From assembly GCA_029060725.1 (NCBI GenBank), contig JAIDTL010000104.1, positions 16,830-80,829 of the forward strand: a DNA stretch of 64,000 bases, given 5' to 3'. The position numbers and the translations under genes were made by a program. The notes beneath the pieces were generated by a model, which saw only the letters and a list, made by a program, of their open reading frames with translations, did no database searches and had not been told where the DNA came from. Below, piece after piece: positions 59,561 to 64,000 of the stretch. Origin of the DNA: Muribaculaceae bacterium. GTDB taxonomy: Bacteria > Bacteroidota > Bacteroidia > Bacteroidales > Muribaculaceae. How positions within the stretch are numbered: position 1 is the stretch's first letter; each line of letters starts with the position of its first letter.

Positions 59561-60193
59561 ATGGAAAAACAAAGAGTAATTGTATACATTGACGGATTCA
59601 ACTTCTATTATGGACTGAAAAAAGATGTCCGATGGAAAAAGTATTACTGGCTTGATATAGTCGGCCTTTTTGAAATGTTCATGCGTCCCAATCAAGAGTT
59701 AATTGCTGTGAAATATTTTTCGGCAAGAGTAGACGATATAGATCAAGGGATGCGACAGAACGCCTTTTTTCAAGCTAATAAGGAAAATGCTAAATTTAAA
59801 CTTATTTTAGGTAAATATCTGAAAAAGGAAATCACTTGTTTTAATTGCGGAAACAAGATTCATACTCATGAAGAAAAAGAAACTGATGTAAGAATAGCCA
59901 CACAAATAGTAGCAGACGCATATCAGGATAATTGTGACCTCGCCATTATTGTGTCTGCAGACAGTGATATGATTCCAGCTATTGAACTTGCAATGGAAGC
60001 TGGTCATAAAGTAGTGGTCTATTTCCCGCCTCATCAGTACTCTAACAATTTAGCATCCATAGCATCCGGCAAACCGATTCAATTAAAAAGATACGAAAAT
60101 CGTTTCAAGCAATGTCTACTTCCTGATATTGTTCATCTTACTATTCCAGATTATGATCTTAATATACCTCCTAAGTGGAAATCATACCAATAG
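59561..60193 (+). CDS. NYN-domain (PIN-like nuclease) protein
   Basis: A 210-residue LabA/DUF88-type protein of the NYN family, PIN-like RNases. YIDGFNFYYGLKK gives the first acidic residue, KETDVRIATQIVADAYQDNC the second (KETDV), and DLAIIVSADSDMIPAIELAM with SADSDM the third cluster. A zinc-like CFNCGNKIHTHEEKETD insert (about 102-118) lies before KETDV. The C-terminal tail is basic. It has its own promoter and an unusual leader. The RNA substrate is unknown. The start is the ATG at 59561; a TTG-type start at 59546 would lie inside the terminator hairpin. Confidence 0.88.
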   Translation: MEKQRVIVYIDGFNFYYGLKKDVRWKKYYWLDIVGLFEMFMRPNQELIAVKYFSARVDDIDQGMRQNAFFQANKENAKFKLILGKYLKKEITCFNCGNKIHTHEEKETDVRIATQIVADAYQDNCDLAIIVSADSDMIPAIELAMEAGHKVVVYFPPHQYSNNLASIASGKPIQLKRYENRFKQCLLPDIVHLTIPDYDLNIPPKWKSYQ

Positions 60194-60243
60194 GACTATC
60201 TTATAAAAGACTCTCTTATATATTCTTCAACATAACCATTTTT

Positions 60244-61137
60244 ATGAATATCATTAAAACTTTAATTTCCTGCTTTTTAATTCTTTTAACATGCGAAGCT
60301 TCTTGGGGTGCCGAATACATGCGTGAAATCACAGTTGCTGCCGACGGCAGCGGCGACTTCAAGACCATCACAGAAGCCCTCGAGGCTATACGAGCTTACA
60401 TGGACTATCGCGTGACTGTCAACATCAAAAATGGAGAATACCACGAAAAGGTCATAATCCCTTCATGGCTTGAGAATGTAGATTTTATAGGTGAAGATCC
60501 TGAAAAGACCATCATCACTTACAATGATTATGCCAAGCTTGACAATATGGGCACTTTCCGCACCTATACTATGCGTGTAGACGGCTGCAATCTAAACTTC
60601 AAAAACCTGACCATCCGAAACAATGCCGGTCGTGTAGGTCAGGCAGTGGCTCTTCATACCGAAGGCACCAATTTGTCGTTTGATAATTGCCGATTTTTAG
60701 GCGACCAGGACACCCTTTTCCTTGCAGGACATGGCTCCGTACTCAAATTTAATAATTGTTACATAGAGGGTACCACAGATTTCATCTTCGGACCGGCGAC
60801 TGTATTTTTTGGAAATTGCCAAATACATAGCAAAGCCGATTCCTACATTACGGCGGCCTCGACACCCCAAAATGTAGAAATCGGATTTGTATTCAAGAAT
60901 TGCAAATTGACCGCCGATCCGGGCGTGAAAAAAGTGTATTTAGGACGCCCTTGGCGACCGTATGCCCACACTGCCTTCATCGACTGTGAGATGGGAGGCC
61001 ACATAGTGCCCGCAGGATGGGACAACTGGCGAGATCCGGCCAACGAAAAGACAGCCCGTTATTACGAATCCGGAAGCAAAGGTCCCGGTGGCAAACTCAA
61101 GGATAGAGTCAAATGGGCGCGCACTAAAGCCAAGTGA
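60244..61137 (+). CDS. Pectinesterase
   Basis: A secreted carbohydrate esterase (CE8) that demethylates pectin. A signal peptide (about 1-22, ending WGA-EY) precedes the right-handed beta helix. Family motifs are DGSGDFKTITEAL, IKNGEYHEKVIIP, GQAVALHT, the catalytic-region FLGDQDTLFL, GTTDFIFGPAT with the second Asp, and LGRPWRPYAHTAF with the conserved Arg. The length of 297 residues is typical of the minimal bacterial enzyme. It is 50 bp from the NYN gene and no other pectin genes are in view. Confidence 0.94.
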   Translation: MNIIKTLISCFLILLTCEASWGAEYMREITVAADGSGDFKTITEALEAIRAYMDYRVTVNIKNGEYHEKVIIPSWLENVDFIGEDPEKTIITYNDYAKLDNMGTFRTYTMRVDGCNLNFKNLTIRNNAGRVGQAVALHTEGTNLSFDNCRFLGDQDTLFLAGHGSVLKFNNCYIEGTTDFIFGPATVFFGNCQIHSKADSYITAASTPQNVEIGFVFKNCKLTADPGVKKVYLGRPWRPYAHTAFIDCEMGGHIVPAGWDNWRDPANEKTARYYESGSKGPGGKLKDRVKWARTKAK

Positions 61138-61144
61138 TCAATGC

Positions 61145-61414
61145 GTTCAGTTTTATATTCTAATTTTTTGCCCCGTCTCATAAAAAATGGGACCTTAGAA
61201 GTTTACTTGCCAGCTCGGAGAGCTGGTATAATGCCAAAACCCTAAAAAATCTGGTAGCCTCGGAGTCCCGCTTTTAAAGCCTTCTTGCCAGCTCGGAGAG
61301 CTGGTATAATGCCAAAACCCCGGACTTCAGTCCGGGGCTACCATGCCAAAAGCACTATAGCCTCGGAGAGGCGCTTCATGATATTGTCATAATTTTTGAC
61401 ACATTAAACCGAAC
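61145..61414. mobile_element. MITE-like element, second copy of the 47354 family
   Basis: Ends are GTTCAGTTT (61145-61153) and AAACCGAAC (61406-61414), inverted with one mismatch. Internal hairpins are CCAGCTC-GGA-GAGCTGG (twice), CCCCGGACT-TC-AGTCCGGGG and GCCTC-GGA-GAGGC. The stems differ from those at 47354 by compensating changes (CCAGCTC versus GCAGCTC; CCCCGGACT versus CCCCAGACT). Confidence 0.72.
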
Positions 61415-61429
61415 ATCCTATTCTCCCTT

Positions 61430-61575
61430 CATAATTTATTGTTCATTACTCAATGTTTATTGTTCATTGTTCATTGCTCAATACTCATTGTTTAATACTC
61501 ATTGCTCATTGCTCATTACTCATTGTTCATTACTCAATACTCATTGTTCATTACTCAATACTCATTGTTTATTAC
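61430..61575. repeat. TCATTGTTCATTACTCAATA simple repeats
   Basis: About fifteen units of CATTGTTCATTACTCA-like sequence. No gene is seen. Confidence 0.7.
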
Positions 61576-61581
61576 TCACTC

Positions 61582-61799
61582 AAGTTTCGCAAGTACTAAA
61601 TAACTCACGCAAAGGCGCAAAGGGCTCGCTGAGAAACTATTAACTATAAACGATTAACGATCAATTATAGCTTCGCGACTTGGTTTTGGCAAGCACGCAA
61701 TGATTGCGGGCTGCTACGCATCGCCCGAAGTGCGCAGAGAACAAGCGCAGTTCCTGCGCTAAGGGATTGCACTTCAACAGACAAGAACAAGCGAAACTT
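61582..61799. mobile_element. Second MITE-like family, copy 2 (inverted relative to 49117)
   Basis: AAGTTTCGC (61582-61590) and GCGAAACTT (61791-61799) are perfect 9-bp inverted ends. Inside it are the same CGCAG-TTC-CTGCG hairpin and GCGGGCTGCTACGCATCGCC-type stem as at 49117-49313, on the opposite strand. No coding capacity. Confidence 0.7.
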
Positions 61800-61896
61800 A
61801 AATTACTCATTGTTTAATGTTCATTGTTCATTACTCATTGTCGATTGTTAATCGTTAATTTCCCTTTTTTATATCCATATATTGAATAATTTTTGT

Positions 61897-61904
61897 TAAC
61901 TTTG
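61897..61904 (+). promoter_or_regulatory. -7 element of the lipoprotein gene
   Basis: TAACTTTG, 21 nt before the ATG at 61926; no good -33 motif at the usual distance. Confidence 0.55.
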
Positions 61905-61925
61905 CAAACTTATTTATTTTCAGCA

Positions 61926-62702
61926 ATGGATAGACCTCTATGCGAAAAAATCCCTACATTACCCCAAAAGAAAACGAGCAAAATTTCCAAAAGGGTATCC
62001 CACATAGCAAGAATTGCCATGTTGGCAGTGCTTGCACTATCTTTTACCGTAGGGTGCAAAAAAGACGAGGGCAAATCGGCTGAAAATAAGAATAAATCTA
62101 CCAATATAAGAAAAAACGGGCCATTGACCGGAGAAATCAACGGCCATGATTGGATAGATTTGGGTCTACCGAGCGGCGTCAAATGGGCTACTTGCAATGT
62201 AGGGGCCACATTACCTGAAGAATACGGCAACTACTTCGGATGGGGCGAGACAGAACCCAAAGACAACTATTCAAGCATCAACAGCCTGACTTACAAGATA
62301 TCCTTAAGAAAATTAAAAAAAGCCGGCATTATTGACGACACACACACCTTGACTAAAGAACACGATGCCGCCAACGTACAATGGGGCGGAACGTGGCGCC
62401 TCCCCACCGACAAAGAATTTGAAGAACTGATATCAGAGTGTGACTGGAGCTTTGCTACATTCAATGGAGTCAACGGATACCTTGTGATGGGACCAAACAA
62501 AAAAAGTATTTTTCTTCCGGCATCTGCATATCAAAACGGCACTACAATCGAAAACGACGGTGATTTTGGCGACTATTGGAGTTCCTCAATAATAGAAGAA
62601 TCGAGTAGCGTAGCATGCAGTCTCGGCTACAGTTCGAAATCATTCGGACGCCGTCGTTATGCCCGCTACGTCGGCCGCACCGTCCGCCCCGTCACCGATT
62701 AA
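61926..62702 (+). CDS. Lipoprotein with Bacteroidales paralogous (FISUMP-like) domain
   Basis: A charged n-region and hydrophobic stretch (LAVLALSFTVGC) end in a lipobox Cys at about residue 44. The rest is a fold with WIDLGLPSGVKWATCNVGA, YGNYFGWGETEPK, WGGTWRLPTDKEFEELISEC, GYWSSS-like GDYWSSSIIEES and a terminal RTVRPVTD. This pattern is typical of DUF1566/FISUMP-like surface or periplasmic domains, abundant in Bacteroidales; function is unclear. The ATG at 61926 is chosen over an upstream TTG because it follows the TAACTTTG box. It is followed by hairpin repeats. Confidence 0.83.
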   Translation: MDRPLCEKIPTLPQKKTSKISKRVSHIARIAMLAVLALSFTVGCKKDEGKSAENKNKSTNIRKNGPLTGEINGHDWIDLGLPSGVKWATCNVGATLPEEYGNYFGWGETEPKDNYSSINSLTYKISLRKLKKAGIIDDTHTLTKEHDAANVQWGGTWRLPTDKEFEELISECDWSFATFNGVNGYLVMGPNKKSIFLPASAYQNGTTIENDGDFGDYWSSSIIEESSSVACSLGYSSKSFGRRRYARYVGRTVRPVTD

Positions 62703-62705
62703 ATC

Positions 62706-62960
62706 CCCAGAGTAGCGAGCACGCTCCGCGTGCGTCCCCCCGAGTCAATCAGAGTAGCGAGCACTCTCCGAGTGCGTCCCCCGAGTCAATCAACGTAATA
62801 AAGCATGCTCCGCATGCGCCCCCCGAGTCAATCAACGTAATAGAGCATGCTCCGCATGCGTCCCCGCGCGTCAATCAGAGTAGCGAGCACTCTCCGAGTG
62901 CGTCCCCACGCATCAATCAACGTAATAAAGCATGCTCCGCATGCGCACCCGCACGTCAAT
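62706..62960. repeat. Mixed A/B hairpin array
   Basis: Six units: B variant GCACGC-TCC-GCGTGC (about 62719) with both stem arms changed together, B (about 62761), A, A, B (about 62886) and A (about 62930). Linkers are GAGTCAATCA-like. Confidence 0.9.
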
Positions 62961-63010
62961 CAATAATGAGAAGCAAATTTATCGTTAATCGTTAATCGTT
63001 CCCTAATCCT

Positions 63011-63240
63011 CTCTTGCCAAGAGTTACCTACTTTTGAATGCAAAGTTACAATTTTTTTTCGGAATATCCTCATTTTTAAGTAAAAAACTTTCCAAAAAAT
63101 TTTTGAAAGAAAAGTAAATGTTTGTCAATTTTTGAGGGCTTGTTTAAGAGTGGAGTAACTCAATTCATAATTTATAGTTCATAATTAATAGTTTAGCACA
63201 GGTAGGTAACTCTTGGCAAGAGATACCTACCTGTGCTAAA
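63011..63240. repeat. Large hairpin and inverted partner
   Basis: TTTAGCACAGGTAGGTA (63192-63208) pairs perfectly with 63224-63240; inside are CTCTT-GGC-AAGAG, so nearly all of 49 nt folds into one hairpin. A 21-bp part of it (63202-63222) recurs exactly inverted at 63011-63031. A minus-strand TAACTTTG box lies at 63048-63041. Between them is AT-rich DNA without a gene. Confidence 0.7.
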
Positions 63241-63373
63241 CTTATGAAGTTCCAAAGCATTGACAACCAAGGACTTTCAAAACTACCCTCTCGAAGTCTC
63301 TTCACCCCGAAGATACCCCATCCGAGAGAAGAATAACCGTATCCCCACCCCATCTCCCCGTTCACAGTCTCCA

Positions 63374-63646
63374 ATGATGAATATCAGCAAGATAGACACA
63401 TCCGTGTCGAAAGTTGCAGACCTGACCTCCCAGCTTTCGCACAGCATAAAGCGCCCAAGCCGACGCACCCTACGGCTCATAGACCGCGCCCTCTCCTACC
63501 TCACCCCCTTCGAGAGTCCCCGCGCCTCCGTCACCTCCCACGCCGAGCGCCAGGACCTCCTCACCCTCCTCCGCACCCACCGCGACCTCCTCTCCCCCTA
63601 CCTCAACACTCTCCTCATCGAATCCAACCTCCGCCTCCAGCACTAA
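63374..63646 (+). CDS. Unknown small helical protein
   Basis: From the ATG at 63374, 90 residues (MMNISKIDTSVSKVADLTSQ, SIKRPSRRTLRLIDRALSYL, SHAERQDLLTLLRTHRDLLS) form two or three amphipathic helices. Codon use is unusually C-rich for the window. The conserved-looking helical pattern favours a real gene, but I recognise no family. A longer frame starts at 63260 close to the big hairpin and reads a low-complexity N-terminus, so the shorter start is preferred. Confidence 0.45.
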   Translation: MMNISKIDTSVSKVADLTSQLSHSIKRPSRRTLRLIDRALSYLTPFESPRASVTSHAERQDLLTLLRTHRDLLSPYLNTLLIESNLRLQH

Positions 63647-63899
63647 GCCACATCTCTCCAGACTCCTCGCACTCAAGTATGCAGCTGTAAAAGTCTCACG
63701 CAGAGGGGCAAAGGGCTCGCTGAGGCATCCTTCTCTTCATACGATTCTCTACTCGGAAGCAAAGCGCGCAGAGATTCTCTCGCTTCGCTCGCGTACCGAT
63801 AGCATAAATCCGCGGAAATCCGCCGCCATCGGCGAAAAAGCGAGCGAAGCGTCAGCGATCCGCGATGTGACACCATCAAAAAAGATCACTACAAAAAAT
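63647..63899. other. Intergenic, no gene seen
   Basis: Contains TCTCACGCAGAGGGGCAAAG, resembling part of the 61582 element, and GC-rich inverted words such as CGCTTCGCTCGCG/GCGAGCGAAGCG (63780-63850). No coding region is supported. Confidence 0.5.
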
Positions 63900-64000
63900 A
63901 TGGAAAAGAAACGAATCTTATATATTTTATCTTTAATCTTTATCCTCTCCGCCCTCCCCGCCCAAGCCGTCAGGACAATGACCGCCAACCCCATCAACAT
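63900..64000 (+). CDS. N-terminus of an exported protein, 3' truncated by window
   Basis: The last 101 bases open with ATG and read MEKKRILYILSLIFILSALP, then AQAVRTMTANPIN, without a stop. The n-region is basic, the core hydrophobic and A-Q-A a cleavage site, so this is a signal peptide of an exported protein. The family cannot be judged. The opposite-strand frame here is considered a shadow. Confidence 0.6.
   Translation, partial: MEKKRILYILSLIFILSALPAQAVRTMTANPIN

Overview
The window looks like a chromosomal segment of a gut Bacteroidales bacterium, most likely Muribaculaceae. The reasons are repeated promoters of the TTTG / about 20 bp / TAnnTTTG type, a lack of Shine-Dalgarno sites, a TonB receptor paired with a DUF4249 lipoprotein, an OstA-like protein next to tandem parvulin isomerases, a type B L31, the Smr/DUF2027 protein, and the gene order tig-clpP-clpX. 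The family-level placement is inference. I see no rRNA, tRNA, CRISPR array, prophage or intact transposase.

Layout. 1-8528: an ADP-ribosylglycohydrolase/macrodomain-like fusion cut by the window start, a Cys-rich Spy-like exported protein, a HipA-like kinase with DUF3037 (minus strand), folA, a TonB receptor with DUF4249 lipoprotein, and an Smr protein. 8529-11850: arrays of small hairpin repeats around an ATPase/unknown two-gene unit, then an apparent structured non-coding RNA. 11850-23500: seven same-strand genes of unknown joint function: two proteins with a shared J-like N-terminus, a membrane coiled-coil protein, an Hsp70, a tail-anchored unknown, a kinase-like/AAA fusion and a TerB-like protein. 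23500-29521: a TPR-aspartic protease fusion, DUF3791 genes, a 53-residue basic protein, a second ADP-ribosylglycohydrolase and an AAA/PD-(D/E)XK protein. 29745-47276 is mostly housekeeping: tig, clpP, clpX, three periplasmic isomerase-family proteins, OstA-like, mutL, class II ribonucleotide reductase and malQ. 47842-64000: DUF1015, a Fur-family regulator, PBP1A, a biotin-dependent carboxyltransferase, an AspT/YidE-type transporter, L31, tilS, an SDR enzyme, an NYN-domain protein with a terminator-like leader, a pectinesterase, a paralogous-domain lipoprotein and a final partial exported protein.

Between genes the DNA is full of dispersed repeats. One set is short hairpins with a TCC (or GGA) loop and stems that change by compensating substitutions. 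Two further families are MITE-like, about 200-420 bp, with 8-10 bp terminal inverted repeats. They sit almost only between genes, and one copy follows a truncated duplicate of a small gene.

The best candidate for an undescribed system is the 11850-23500 operon. It combines chaperone (Hsp70, J-like), remodelling (AAA), signalling (kinase-like with HNE in place of HRD) and stress (TerB-like) modules with several membrane anchors. It is preceded by a dyad abutting the first start codon and by the structured RNA. A second candidate is the ATPase pair at 9197-10995.
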